From contig CM034241.1 in NCBI GenBank assembly GCA_019916065.1, positions 1,518,562 to 1,582,561 of the forward strand: a DNA stretch of 64,000 bases, in the 5' to 3' direction. Of this stretch, positions 33,817 to 45,948 are shown piece by piece (position 1 is the first letter of the stretch; every line of letters begins with the position of its first letter). The notes below the pieces were generated by a model. It was not told the DNA's origin and searched no databases. It saw only the letters and a program-made list of their open reading frames with translations. The position numbers and the translations under genes were made by a program. The DNA is from Vitellaria paradoxa. Lineage: Eukaryota; Streptophyta; Magnoliopsida; Ericales; Sapotaceae.

Positions 33817-35179
33817 CTAATCTAACTGAACCCATTGACCTGGATATCTACTATTAGCTAAGTATGTCAACCAAATATTTGAGCAATTGGCACCTTCCTT
33901 TCTGTTTGAAGTGCAAAAGTTAGATTGCATGGGTTTCTGGGAACTTTTATGAGATAATTTGTGGCTGCAAATGTATACAATTATAGGAGTTGAGCTATGA
34001 ACGTCTCTACCACTTTTTTGGGTTAGATTCAGATAATTTTGTTGTTATTGAGAGGATAAGAGTTGCGCCATGAACGCCTACCATTTTTTGGGTTAGATTC
34101 ACATAATCATGTTGGTGGCTAGAGGATATATACATATACATTCTATTATTTCATCCAATATTCCTTGCCGAAGCCCTTTGGTAATGCTGATGTATTATGT
34201 ATATGACATTTTCTTAATTAATCCTGTTTTATGGTTTGTTGCTGTGTAGAAAATTGGATCTACCTCAACAGTAGGAATGTAGTTTTACTTGGGCAGTTTC
34301 TATCATGTTTGACCTATTTTGTTGTTGTCCAAAGAATTGGAGCTATCTCAACTACAAGAACCATGTTTGGACCTAATTAATTAGCTGTCGTGCCTAAATT
34401 GTTTGTTACAGTTGGATATGCAAATTTTAGTGCCTCATTAATGTGTATAATGTTTGAGTTTGTTGTGTCTTTTAGATTCAAACCAACTACAGGGCATTTG
34501 TGTTTTGTTCTTAACTTGTTTTCCATTTGATCAGGATTTTTTTTTGGGGGGGGGGGGGAGGGGGTTGATTAAAAAACATAGGTATAGCGGAATGAATCGA
34601 GATAGAATAAAATAAAAATTAGAATGAGAATGGAATGGAATTTCCCTTCCATTCTTTTGTTTGGTTACTAAAATAAAAATCATGGAAATAGATTAGACAT
34701 TCAAATTTCCATAATTTGATTACATATTTTGTGTATAATTTAATAAAATGAAAAGTAATACATCAATTTTTTAAAAACTATAAAAAGAAATTTTGTTTTT
34801 TTTTTTTTTACTTTTAAAAATCATTAAAAAAAAATCCTTTTGGCCGTTTGGGAAGCAAATTGACTAATAAAAATAAGTCTAAAATATTTCTCAACTATTT
34901 GGAAAAGCCCACCAATGGTGAAATGATATTATTTTTCTTGAATTCAAATCAATAATTTGATAAGAAATTTGTTTAAAAATATTTTTCAATCTTTTATAAA
35001 TCTCATAATGTGGATGTGGGCCAAAATCGGCCTAGGGTTAAAATTGTCAATTTTTAGTCTATGTTTGGATCGGATCAAAAATTTGCTCAAACTTCTTCAA
35101 TACTATAATACAGTTTAAGAATAGTTTTACCCTCTAGCGTTTGAGAAATTTCGCCGCATACTAATAAAGTTGATAAGAT

Positions 35180-35345
35180 TATTAACCACTAAGGTAGTAG
35201 TTAAGTTGGTAAAGCAATTGAGCTAAATTACTTACTCTTTTTTTAACAATCACTAGTTCGAACTTACTTTCTTCAAATATTATTGAAAAGTGATTTTATT
35301 CACTAGTTCGAACTTATTTTGTCCAAATACTATTAAAAAGTGATT
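35180..35345 (+). mobile_element. tRNA-derived SINE-like fragment with duplicated box B
   Basis: Box A-like TAGTTAAGTTGGTAAAGC (from 35198) and box B-like TAGTTCGAACTT (from 35254) are about 55 bases apart. The box B part plus its following 50 bases (cactagttcgaactta...gtgattttatt) is then repeated in tandem at about 35301-35350. No complete cloverleaf can be drawn. Confidence 0.45.
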
Positions 35346-35831
35346 TTATTCAACTTAGTGGATTGTAACTTATAAAGACGTATTCGAAATTTTCAATTAA
35401 TAGCTGTGCCTTAAAATGAACATTCTCTTAGAAAAGAGGTTTTGTACGACTTAATGGATTCCTTCAAGAGGTTTTGTTCAACTTAGTGGGAGTTGTAGAG
35501 TTCGTGCTTCATTTTTTTCAATCAACAGCTATGCCTTAAAGTAAATATTCTTTTGAAGAAGGGGTTTTGGGGTTTTGTTCTTCTAGCTAGGGTTGTAGTG
35601 ACGTACTCGATTTTTCTAATCAAGTAGCCATGCCTTAAACTGAAAATTCCATAGCTGAATAGTTACGCCTTCAACGGAACATTTCATAGCAGGTGAAAAT
35701 CTCCTATGATCACAGCAAATGCTATGCTGATCCCTCCTTCCTGCTCTTCTAGTGAGAAAAGAAAATTTGTTTATTATGAAAGATCCAACACGTGCTATGC
35801 GCGCCTTGAAGTCCTTCACGCGCGTGGATAA

Positions 35832-35862
<31 letters not shown>

Positions 35863-36510
35863 GAGGGGGGTGGGGTGGTAAAATGGTTTGTAGGTTAATC
35901 AGGACAACAAAGTAGTAATACAGAGACATAATTAGGGTAGGCCAACGGGGAAAACAATGGAGCTCTTTGACACCTCTTTTGTACACATTTGGTCGCATCA
36001 TAGAGAGACGACGCGTGGAAATGCTCTTTGAGCAGCAAATGGCTGTGAAGTAATCAGATGAATCAATTCGTTATCCCTTTTTATGTATTGCTGGGCTTGT
36101 AAAGTTCCACCCTAATTGTTTTTTTTTTTTTTTTTTTTTTAACAACTTAAGGCGTTTGGTGCAATTTACACGCATTTTGATTAATTTCTACGATTAGATA
36201 AATTCAAGTAAATTTATAGTGAGTTTGAGAAAACTCGAACTATTAGTCACTGAAGAATAAACATAAAATTTTATCAATTGAATTACCTTCAAGATTACCC
36301 TAATTACTGTTTTAATAGTAGCAATTGCAATATTTTATTTATTTATTTTTCTTTTTTTGGGCGTAAATTTTGGTCTGCACTACCCAACTGCATAGCCAGG
36401 CAAAATGGGTTAATCTCCAGGGTGGCCTTCAAGGAGTAACAAGTTAATAACAAATAGGTAAAATCTGGTTAATTGACTCGTGGCCGAATGAAAAAATGCG
36501 CGGCGTGTTT

Positions 36511-36676
36511 GTGCGCATTGTTTGGAGTTAAAAAACAAAAAAAAAAAAACTCTACACATCTCTATAAACACAAATTACGATATTGTAAAATTTAAATTTT
36601 TTTACTTCACTGTATAAAACACAAGACACTAACTATTATAAATTCATAAAAATTTATACAACTCCAAACATACAAT
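36511..36676. mobile_element. MITE (family B)
   Basis: Left end GCGCATTGTTTGGAGTT and right end AACTCCAAACATACA are inverted. The interior ACACATCTCTATAAACACAAATT and TAAAATTTAAATTTTTTTACTT matches copies at 42071 and 45342. Confidence 0.6.
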
Positions 36677-36782
36677 AGTTAAAAAAAAAAATGCTGGGGA
36701 GGACAAATGATACATGGCACCCTTTTACCCTACGATTTTTTAAATTTAAAGGAGAAAAAACCTTCAACTAGATCTCTCACAC

Positions 36783-37062
36783 ACCCCCACTATTCCCATC
36801 TCCTACATGAACATGTGAGGCCATATATATTATGTAAACAAGATATGTTCTAACACTCAAGAACTCTCTCTTTCTTCCTCGAATAGAAAAAAGTCAGTTA
36901 CTAACTTAGACGTGAGATGTCACGCACCCCCACTATTCCCATCTCCTACATTAAGAACATGTGAGGCCATACATATTATGTAAATAAGATATATTCTAAT
37001 ACTCAAGAACTCTCTCTTCCTTCCTCGAATAGAAAAAAAAAGTTACTAATTAACTTGGGCGT
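36783..37062. repeat. Tandem duplication, unit about 143 bp
   Basis: ACCCCCACTATTCCCATCTC begins at 36783 and again at 36926. Both units continue through catgtgaggccata, actcaagaactctctctt and cctcgaatagaaaaaa with few differences. Confidence 0.85.
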
Positions 37063-37636
37063 CGGAGGTCCCCCAACAATTAACCTCAACTGATAGTGGC
37101 CGAAAAAAAGGTAGTGGATGGGAGTAGGATCCGAACTAAAAATTTTGGGATTTAGGCCTAAAACTGAATATTTGATAAGATCTATTAAAAAATAAATTGA
37201 ATAAATGATAAATAATAAAAAAACCTATCTAAAAAAAATGTTGAGGCCTATCCAAAACAAATAAATGATTAAAAAAAAAAAAAACCCATCTAAAAAAAAG
37301 TCTATCTAAAAAAAATGATAATATCTATTTAAAAAAAATTATAAAGTTAAATAAATGATAAATGATTAAAAAAAACTCAAATTGGATAAACAGAGAAAAT
37401 AAAGAGTTTTTTAAGATTTTAATAATAATATTAAATGTAAGAGATAATTGGATATATGAGTGGGAGAAGTAAGGATAAATTAAAGTAGTGATTCTAAAAG
37501 AAAATTTTATCGTCGACAATATTAGAAAGTATATATAACTAATTTTTTTTTTTTTCAAAAAAATAAGTGGAACAATTCTCTCCGCTCTGTAATGCCCATC
37601 TTTGCCCTGCCTACGCATTTACTTATCCTCACTTTC

Positions 37637-37880
37637 CTAAACATTTCACAGAATTTCTTCAACCGCTACGCATTGACTTTACAACAAGGAATTAACCTCT
37701 TCGTCACCTTCCGGTCATATATATATTGGATGCCATTGCCGCCCCCGGCTACGATTGAGTTATCCGCGTATTCCTAAGCATTTCACAGAATTTCATCAAC
37801 TGCTACGCATTGACTTTAAAAACAAGCAATCAACCTCTTCATCACCTTCCGGTCACATATATATATAAATATATATATTG
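37637..37880. repeat. Tandem duplication, unit about 134 bp
   Basis: CCTAAACATTTCACAGAATT (37637) recurs as CCTAAGCATTTCACAGAATT (37771). Each is followed by gctacgcattgacttta, caacctctt and caccttccggtca, ending in a TA microsatellite. Confidence 0.85.
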
Positions 37881-39127
37881 GCCGGTCATATATGTATATA
37901 TATTAATATTGGATGCCTTTCTTGCTCTGCAATGTTTTGCAATTATGTCTTTGTGGGTGATTCTCATTATCGCCCAAAAACCAAAGAAAAATCCGTAAGT
38001 CAATAAAATTAAAAAAAAAAAAATTAACATTCCAAAGGGTGGCTTATTTCCCGCGAGGGGAGGTCATATTCAGTGATACATAAGATTAATCATTTAATCA
38101 GGGACAAGAAAAACAAAAGAGAAGTCTTAGGGATGTTTATGCAGAGAGTCATATACTGCTGAGGCCGCCTGTTGGTTTAGATACTAATTAATTAATTAAT
38201 TAATTTCCTTACAGAAAGGCAGAATAATCTTGAATTGAGAACAAAATTTCGGAAATTATTAAAATAAAATTACCATGAATACTTACCCCCCCCCCCCAAA
38301 AAAATTACCGTGAAGTCTATTAGTATATACTAAAACATTTTTTTTTTTTCTTTTTGGTCCCTTGTTAACTTAATGATGAATTTTCCTCATAACAAATAAG
38401 GCTATGGTAAATTCTTTTGGAACTGAAAAGTGTGATCAAATAATGACTTATGATTTTTTATCTGAGATAGATTATCACAAATAATAGTTGAAAATTTCAT
38501 CTGATTTCTGCAAAAGTGGAAGGCTTTTTGTGGCTCCTAGCTTAAGGGAATACAGCTAGACAGGCTTGGCATATGACTGTTTTTACTGGGACATGGAAAT
38601 TAAGACACAGAAAATCTTATATGCTTAATGTGGAAGTAAGAATTAAAAAGTCCAATAAGGCTCGATGGGTGAAAAAGACATAAAAATGGTCAACCAAATT
38701 GTATCTCGATATTCTCGACGGAATTTTTTGTTGAAAATTATATTAGTTTGTGTCATAGGTTCTTTGATTACTGTTTGAACCATCAAGGTGCCATACTCTT
38801 TTGATGTTTATCTTTAATAATTGTATATATGTACATATATATATATATGTATATATATATGCCAGGGTGCCATACTTTGATTTTCCTAAATCTCTTTTTA
38901 AAATTAAGGTCAATACTTACAAACTAAATTTGTCCCATTCCCAAGAATTACAAAAAAAAAAAAAGGAAAAAACACGTTTTCTTCAGCTAATAAATTAGAA
39001 TATGGAAAAGGAAGGAAAAGACATGATTTTGTCAGGAAAAGCCAGGGAAGGAGGTTGATTCAAGTGGGAGATGTGCTGGAAAAGAATTATCTTGTCTCAC
39101 TCTGAGTCTGTACATGGTCCTCTTCTC

Positions 39128-39135
39128 CTATAAAT
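39128..39135 (+). promoter_or_regulatory. TATA box of the second GRAS gene
   Basis: CTATAAAT, 67 bases before the ATG at 39202, in a pyrimidine-rich context. Transcription would start near 39160. Confidence 0.6.
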
Positions 39136-39201
39136 GCACATTGGCCTTCTTAATCATCTCCATTCAACACATAATAGTTTTCAAGCATCGTTGGTCATAT
39201 A

Positions 39202-40773
39202 ATGATGCAATCTGAGTTTCTTCAATCCTCATGGCCATCCTTCAACGAAGATGAATTTGGAGATTTTGGATTGGTTATGGATGCTATGAATCACTATAAC
39301 TTTCCTCCTCCTTTCACGACAACAGAGGAGTACTCCTCTGATAACTCCATAATCTCTGGATTTCCAGCCATTTTCCCTGATCACGAGCTCACAGACCTTC
39401 CAGTTCTTGTTGAAGAATTGGATATCACCCTTCCAGCAGATGATTTCTCCATTGCTATGGAGGATTTTGGTATTGAATATATGTCCGAGTTTCCTTCTCA
39501 ACTGTTTTCAGTTGATGGAGAAGAAGAACACAAATGGACCCTTGGTTCAATGATGAGATCAAGTGAGAATATTCCATCTATCCATTCATCACTAACCTTG
39601 CCTAGCGAAGAAAAGGAACTCGATATTCAACTCAGTGCAATTCATCTACTCAAGGCTTATGGAGAAGCCATTGACAATTATGAAGAACAAAGCGAGCTTG
39701 CTGAGGTGATCGCGAAGCGCATAAACGAGAAATTCAGTAGTCCAGTTGGCGGAGCAATGGAAAGGCTTTTGTACTACATATTCCAGCCCTTGGACAAGCA
39801 ATCAGAATACCTCAAACAAGAGTCTCTCAAAAACTTCCTTGCAGCTTTCAATGCCTTCTACCAAATATTCCCATATGGGAAGTTTGCTCATTTCACAGCC
39901 AATCGTGCGATCCTCGAAGCGATTCCTCATGATGTGAAGATCATACACATCATTGACTTTGACACAGGGGAGGGAATTCAATGGCCTTCAATGATTGAAG
40001 CCATTGGAGGCCAACAAAGGGAGATCAGACTTACATCAGTAAAATGGAGAGATGAGGGGGATTCTAATTGTGACTCCTCCCCCTGGAGGTTTGAGGAGAC
40101 TAAGAGGAGGCTGTGTGATCATGCTAAATCCTTTGGTGTAAAGTTGACAGTTGATAATTTGGAAGTTCATGATCTCGTTAGTGAGAAAAGGAGAATGAAG
40201 AAAGGAGGAGGAGGAAGAAGAGAATGGTTAGCCTTTAATTGCATGGTGGGGCTTCCCCACATGGGGAGGGTGAGAAGTAAAAGGGATGTATTACAATTTC
40301 TAAGGGTGGCCAAGGAATTGGTAGCTTATACTTCAAATTGTAATTATAGTAGCAGGGGTATTGTGACTTTTGGTGATGGAGATCCTTGGGTGAATTCAGA
40401 GAACTCCTCTAGTTTTGGTTCATTCTTGGATGGCCATTTTGTGCATTACCAAGCTTTATTAGAATCTATGGAGTTTTCCTTCCCAATTCATCTAGAAGCA
40501 GCAAGAACAGCCATGGAATGTCTCTTTGTGTCCCCTTTGATATCTTTGCGTGCTTGGGTTCGTGAATGGAAGGAGATGGACTGCTGTGATCTTCAGTCAG
40601 AGTTGGGGTTAGAGGGTTCAACTGTCAGCAGAGAGAGCTTAATGGAAGCCAAGGAAATGGTGAGAGAAGGGGAGAATCTATATGGGCTTAGGGTTGAAGG
40701 TGACAACAACAATGTCCTGGTCTTGGAATGGAGTGCAATCCCATTGCTGAGAGTTACTTGTTGGAGAAGTTAA
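39202..40773 (+). CDS. GRAS transcription factor, NSP2/SCL26-like (copy 2)
   Basis: An intronless 523-residue frame, clearly homologous to the gene at 26803-28353: both start MMQ, share LLKAYGEA, EYLKQE, FTAN-AIL-AIP, RRLCD, LAFNCMVGLPHMGR, FLRVAKEL, GDGDP, HYQAL-ESME and LMEAKE, and end in a basic-Trp SAW tail. Segments: leucine-rich region 1 from about 148, IHIIDFDTGEGIQWPSMIEA (248-267), PFYRE region around FNCMVGLPHMGRV, SAW ending VLEWSAIPLLRVTCW plus Arg-Ser. The N-terminus (1-140) is acidic and diverged between the two, as is usual for GRAS activation regions. The ATG is preceded by a TATA box 67 bases upstream. The pair probably arose by local duplication with inversion. Confidence 0.92.
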   Translation: MMQSEFLQSSWPSFNEDEFGDFGLVMDAMNHYNFPPPFTTTEEYSSDNSIISGFPAIFPDHELTDLPVLVEELDITLPADDFSIAMEDFGIEYMSEFPSQLFSVDGEEEHKWTLGSMMRSSENIPSIHSSLTLPSEEKELDIQLSAIHLLKAYGEAIDNYEEQSELAEVIAKRINEKFSSPVGGAMERLLYYIFQPLDKQSEYLKQESLKNFLAAFNAFYQIFPYGKFAHFTANRAILEAIPHDVKIIHIIDFDTGEGIQWPSMIEAIGGQQREIRLTSVKWRDEGDSNCDSSPWRFEETKRRLCDHAKSFGVKLTVDNLEVHDLVSEKRRMKKGGGGRREWLAFNCMVGLPHMGRVRSKRDVLQFLRVAKELVAYTSNCNYSSRGIVTFGDGDPWVNSENSSSFGSFLDGHFVHYQALLESMEFSFPIHLEAARTAMECLFVSPLISLRAWVREWKEMDCCDLQSELGLEGSTVSRESLMEAKEMVREGENLYGLRVEGDNNNVLVLEWSAIPLLRVTCWRS

Positions 40774-41302
40774 AGGAGAAAAGAAAATAAAAAAAGAAAC
40801 TAGCGAAGGGAACCAAACAACAACAGAAATAGAATGACCACTGCAGCACAAAAACCCAAAAAAAGAAAAAAGAGAGGGAGATGAAAAATTCATTTTGAAT
40901 GTACAGTGGTGTAAATCAGATATTGTATATGTATTAATTCATTCCTTGAATATTGTAAAAATGATGATTAAGTCGTATATAGTGTATATATATATATATA
41001 TATATCCACCAACGGATGGTTCTGTCATTGTTTAATCATATTGTTTTTTATTGTAATCTGTCCTCTTCAGCTGTCTGAAACTTTCTTTTAACTTGATAGG
41101 AATTTCATGCTTATTGATTTTCTTATCTGATTGATCATGCATGTCCATGATATAGAGCCCCCCTCATTATGCTTTGAATTGACAATTTTCTTTATCATAC
41201 ATTCAAGGAAGATTTCTTTATAACATATTAGATCACTGTGGGGATCAGGGACTTATAAATTGGTTGCCAATGTTACAATATATGTGTATCGTTTATCAAC
41301 TA

Positions 41303-41696
41303 AGGGTGCATTTAGAGTGACAAAATGTGAAATAAAATGAGATAAGTTGTGGATTTATAATTCGTGCAGTGAGATAAAAAGTATGTGATTTTTCTTGATT
41401 TTTCAGTATTTTTTGTCATTCTAAACAGAATCTAAATATGTGGTTCCAACTTCAATGCTTATGTCGAAATCAGGTTCGAATGTCAGAAATCTAATTTTGC
41501 CTTGTGATCAATAATAAAGTTATGCTTGGGGTGCAGTGAGATAAAAGTATGTGATTTTTCTTGATTTTTCAGTATTTTTTGTCATTCTAAACAGAATCTA
41601 AATATGTGGTTCCAACTTCAATGCTTATGTCGAAATCAGGTTCGAATGTCAGAAATCTAATTTTGCCTTGTGATCAATAACAAAGTTATGCTTGGG
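41303..41696. repeat. Family A MITE with a 167-bp tandem duplication of its end and flank
   Basis: The element starts GGGTGCATTTAGAGTGACA. From GTGCAGTGAGATAAAA (41364) through the MITE end (GTCATTCTAAACAGAATC) and the following flank to tatgcttggg, the sequence is repeated at 41531-41696, differing by a deleted A and one base (ataataaag/ataacaaag). Confidence 0.85.
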
Positions 41697-42070
41697 ATAC
41701 GGTGAGCTGTAACTCGAGTAAAAGTTTGACTTAAAATTTTTTTAGTGCTAATAGAATATATATAACATTCTAACTCAATTGTCTATAACTTAGTTAAAAA
41801 TCTAGCCCGTACCCCAAATCTATTTCAAAAATTAAAAATATATATGATCAATGGATTTGCTAAGCACGAGCTTGGTAGCTCAAAGTGAGAAAGATTCCAA
41901 ACTTCACTCTTGCTTTCGATCAAACCAAGTTTGATGGAGTGCAAAAGAAGCAATCGCATGGCTTCTAGGCACTGTGTTGAGATAATTTTGGAGAAGAATG
42001 GCAGAGGTCAGAGACAATGGTAAACTCCTTTCCCATCTCAATGAGTTAGATTTATTTGGATAGTGGTATT

Positions 42071-42238
42071 GGCTCCGTTTGGAGCATAACAAAATAAAAT
42101 AAAATTTTACAAATCTCTACAAATACGAATTACGAGACAGTAAATTTTAAATTTTTCACTTACTATACGAATTACGAGACATTTAATTTTACAATTTTAT
42201 TTTATTTTATACACTTTTATATAACTCCAAATACACCC
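42071..42238. mobile_element. MITE (family B), 168 bp, ATT target duplication
   Basis: Left end GGCTCCGTTTGGAGCATAAC with subterminal AAAATAAAATAAAATTTTAC; right end AATTTTATTTTATTTTATAC then CTCCAAATACACCC. ATT flanks both sides. Confidence 0.75.
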
Positions 42239-43566
42239 ATTATAGTTTTTTTTTTTTTGCCAAGTCAGACCCCTTAAACATCATTCGGAATTTTTCTAAT
42301 CTATATATGGCGACCAATCCGATGTCTCTTTGCTGTCTGAATCTAGAAAAGTTTGGATCAACCTCAAATTGATGGGGGAATTTAGTTTAATTGTTCAGTG
42401 AACTTATTAGCTGTACTTATTCTCTGGCCGAAATTGCCTGTAATCGGTTTCTGCATGAATATATTTTCCATTGAGTAATAATTTTCTGTTTTGGTGTATA
42501 ACATGCAATATTTGTACCTGATCATTCCCGCGAATATTGTGAAAATGATGACTTGAGTTGTGTGCAATATATTTACCAAAAAAAGTTTCTAACTTGAAAG
42601 ATACTAAATTAAATAAAATATTTAAAAATATAAATAAATATTATAAAACTGATTTAAATAAAATAAAAGTGATAATTAAATACGATTCTCTGAGGGGTAT
42701 CCAATTGACAATCCCCTTTCTAATTCATATATTCATGGCATATTTCTTGATCATTGTGTGGAGGACTTAAAAAAAAAAATTGGCTGCTAATGTTGATATT
42801 CTCCTCCCTAGCTAGCTAGCTCTTCAGTCAGGTCATAGTTGAAGATACGTACATTTTGTTTATATATTGACCAGCACAGCACTCCGCTGTGTTTGGTTAG
42901 GGTGGAAGAGAAGCTTTCTTGTTTGATTTGATAATTTATGAGGGAAAATGAAAGTAGAAAAGGAAATGAAGAATAAATTTGTTAATTTTCTTCTTATTTT
43001 CTTGTATTTGTATTCCTTTTTTTTTTTTTCTTCCTTCATTTCCTTGCACTAATTTTTTAACTTTTTTTTTCCCTTAATTCATTCTCTTCACAATCAAACA
43101 AACACAAAAGAAAATTATTTTCTTTTCATTTTCCGTTGATGTTCTCTCTGTAAAACCAAATTTTAGTGGAGGATTTTGAAAATTTTTAGAATTTTGTATA
43201 ATTTTTTGTACAAGTCAGATCAATTTTTTTTTTAAAATCTGACAAAATTCATTGAAACGCACCATTTTAATCTGTTCTAACGGATTTTGAAATTTTTTTG
43301 AAGTTTAAAAATACTGTAACTTTTGAAATTTTTTAAAATTTTTTAAAACTCCAAAACCGTCTTAATTTCAACTTGGGATCCGACCGAAACTTGAACTGCA
43401 AAAAAAGTTAGTCACGACTGTGCGACTGCGTGTTGGCCTACCGTGGGAGCCACGTACATGTGCGCATGTGATTGTACAACTGCACATAGGACCGCAAGCG
43501 AGTAGATTAGCAGGTTGTTAAAAACTTTATCGACGTTGAATTTACATTCAAAGTTTGTTTACGAAG

Positions 43567-44529
43567 GTCGTTTAGTAATGTCATCAATTTTTTTATTTTT
43601 ATTTATCTGTTTATATTTTTTATTTTTTATTTTTTATCATCCAATGTCATTTTTCTTTCTAAAATAAAAATTAAAACTACATTTAAAAATGTAATTTTGG
43701 TTATAATTATTAATTTTTTAGTTTCATAATATATTATTTTTTTAAAATTAAATTTAATTATTTATTAAAAATCATTTAATTCAATAAATATAAAATATAT
43801 TAGATTATACTAACAATAATAGAACAAAATATCACTATTAAATTAAATTAAGTTATTTATTTATTTTAAAAATAACTTAATAAAATATATTTCATATTAA
43901 ACAAATAGTTTAATTTAGTTTAATTGATAATTAATTATGATATTTATTAAAAATAATTTAACAAAATATATTTAATATTAATTAAATTAATTATTAAACT
44001 TAAGTTTAATTAGTTAATTTAATTTTATTATTTATTTAAAATAATTTAAAAAATAAATATTGCATATTAAGTAAATTAAATTAATTATTAATTTACTTAT
44101 TTATTGAAAATAATTTAATAAAATATGTTTTATATTAATTAAATTAATCTTGTTATTTATTAAAAATAATTTAATAATATATATTTTATATTAATTTAAT
44201 TTAATTATTTATTAAAATAAAGTAATAAAATATATTACATTTCAATTTAGATTATTAAATATTTTAATTTAATTTAATTATATTATTTATTAGTAATAAT
44301 TATAGTTAAATAAAATATTTGAATAAAATAATTCATTTTAATATGATGCAACAAAATAAAAAAATAGAGTGAAAATACTTTTTTTATTTATATTTTTCTA
44401 TTTAAGTTTTATTTTTTGGAAACAAAAAAATATAAACAGATTTAAAAAAAATGTTTCTAACTAACAGTTTATAAAATTTTAAAAATATAAACAGAAAAAT
44501 AGAAAACGAAAACGTCACCAAACAGAGAC
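43567..44529. mobile_element. Probable AT-rich non-autonomous element, about 0.96 kb
   Basis: The left end gtcgtttagtaatgtcatc and the reverse complement of the right end gtctctgtttggtgacg are alike. The interior is a monotonous series of taaaaataatttaataaaat / aattaaattaatt repeats, as in the element at 61239-62552. No clean target duplication was found, so the borders are approximate. Confidence 0.5.
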
Positions 44530-45341
44530 TAAGCTTATGAGCCAATTTTAAATGAATTTCAGTGGAGCCAATTTGATATTTTTATTATTTTATATATACT
44601 TAAACTTATTGAACCAAATTTAAATTGAATTCAAAAATTAAATAAGCAATAAATTATATTTAAAATTAACTGAATTTAATTTAACGAGTTAAATACGAAT
44701 TACCAAACTTAAGCTATTTATGAATGATTTTTACAGCCTTAATTAGTCGCTCATAGCATTTTCGAAACAGCAATTGCATGGCTTTGCTGGGGACTAGGCC
44801 TGAGATTTTGTTGGAGAATAATATGCAACAAAGGAAAGAGACAATCATAAAGTCCTTTCCCATCTTATTGCGTTAGATTTGGGTAATAATATTCTAGTGG
44901 TAGGACTTCTCTTTGCTACGTCAGATCACTTGGAACAGTGCAAGTGCTTGGATCTATTCTAATCCCCGGCGGAGTCTCCCATGTTTGTTTGTTTGTTTGT
45001 TTGTCCGAGTCCAGAAAGTTGGATCGACCTCGTATGTACGAATTAATGTTGTTTAATTGTGCCGTATCTCTTACGATGGAACTTATCAGCGTTACGAATG
45101 CTCCGCGCAAATTCTCTGTTATGAGCTTCTACTTTTTTTTGTATTTATTTCTTTTCATTGAGAATTAAATTGTCCTTTGGACATTTTACGGTATCTAATC
45201 AATATTATTATGGTTACGTTTGAAGTGACAAAAAAAGATATTAATTGAGATAAAGTAAGATAAGTTATAAATTCGTAATTTATGCAGTGAGATAAACAGT
45301 ATGCTATAAAAATTAAGTAATTGAGTTAGAGTTCAAATTGA

Positions 45342-45509
45342 GGCTCCGTTTGGTGGTAAACAAAATAAAATAAAATTTTACAAATCTCTACAAACACGAT
45401 TTACAAGATAACAAAATTTAAATTTTTTACTTATTACACAAATTATGAGACATTTACTTTTACAATTTTATTTTATTTTTTATATTTTTATACAACTCCA
45501 AACATACCC
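45342..45509. mobile_element. MITE (family B), 168 bp, TGA target duplication
   Basis: GGCTCCGTTTGGTGGTAAAC at the left and CAACTCCAAACATACCC at the right, with the same subterminal AAAATAAAATAAAATTTTAC and its inverse as the copy at 42071. The same length and TGA on both sides support a recent burst. Confidence 0.75.
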
Positions 45510-45596
45510 TGAGTCTTGGTTCAAGTCGAGCAACTAGAAATGGGCTCTCAACCCATGTATATAAAATGCCAAATTAGCCGAGAGAAGTCATATTGA

Positions 45597-45948
45597 GAGA
45601 ACATTTGGCAACAAAATTTTTAGTAAAAAGTTATTAACTTTTGATTTTTGAGCGTTTAGGAAACTATTAATTTTTACCATTTTTTTTCTCTACTACAGTA
45701 ACTTCTCAACTTAAAAGTTATTAAAATTGTTAAAAGTTACCAAAAATTAGAAAAATTTGTCCAAAAGTTACTAAAAATTATCAAAAGTTACCAAAAATTT
45801 TATCAAATATCTAAATGTTGCAAAAAGTTACTAAAAATTGTTAAAAATTGTTACTTATTTTATCAAACATATCAAAAATTACAACTAGTAACTTTTGGTA
45901 AAAAATTATTAAAAATTGCTAAAAATTTTGCCTCCAACGTTCCCTGAT
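45597..45948. mobile_element. MITE-like element with long inverted ends
   Basis: The left end AACATTTGGCAACAAAATTT and the reverse complement of the right end AACGTTGGAGGCAAAATTTT align. The interior is made of repeated aaaagttactaaaaattgtt phrases. A related AT-rich stretch is near 58260-58490. Confidence 0.6.

Larger units (their letters stand above)
32899..39127. other. Gene-free interval between the gypsy element and the second GRAS gene
   Basis: No gene is supported. Visible structures: short direct repeats of cttgaagtcactgttca (33003, 33041); a duplicated phrase ttttttgggttagattca (about 34013 and 34084); a poly-G tract near 34543-34557; a SINE-like piece near 35180-35300; a family B MITE at about 36511-36676; two pairs of tandem duplications (36783-37060, 37637-37880); long A and T tracts. 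Confidence 0.55.
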
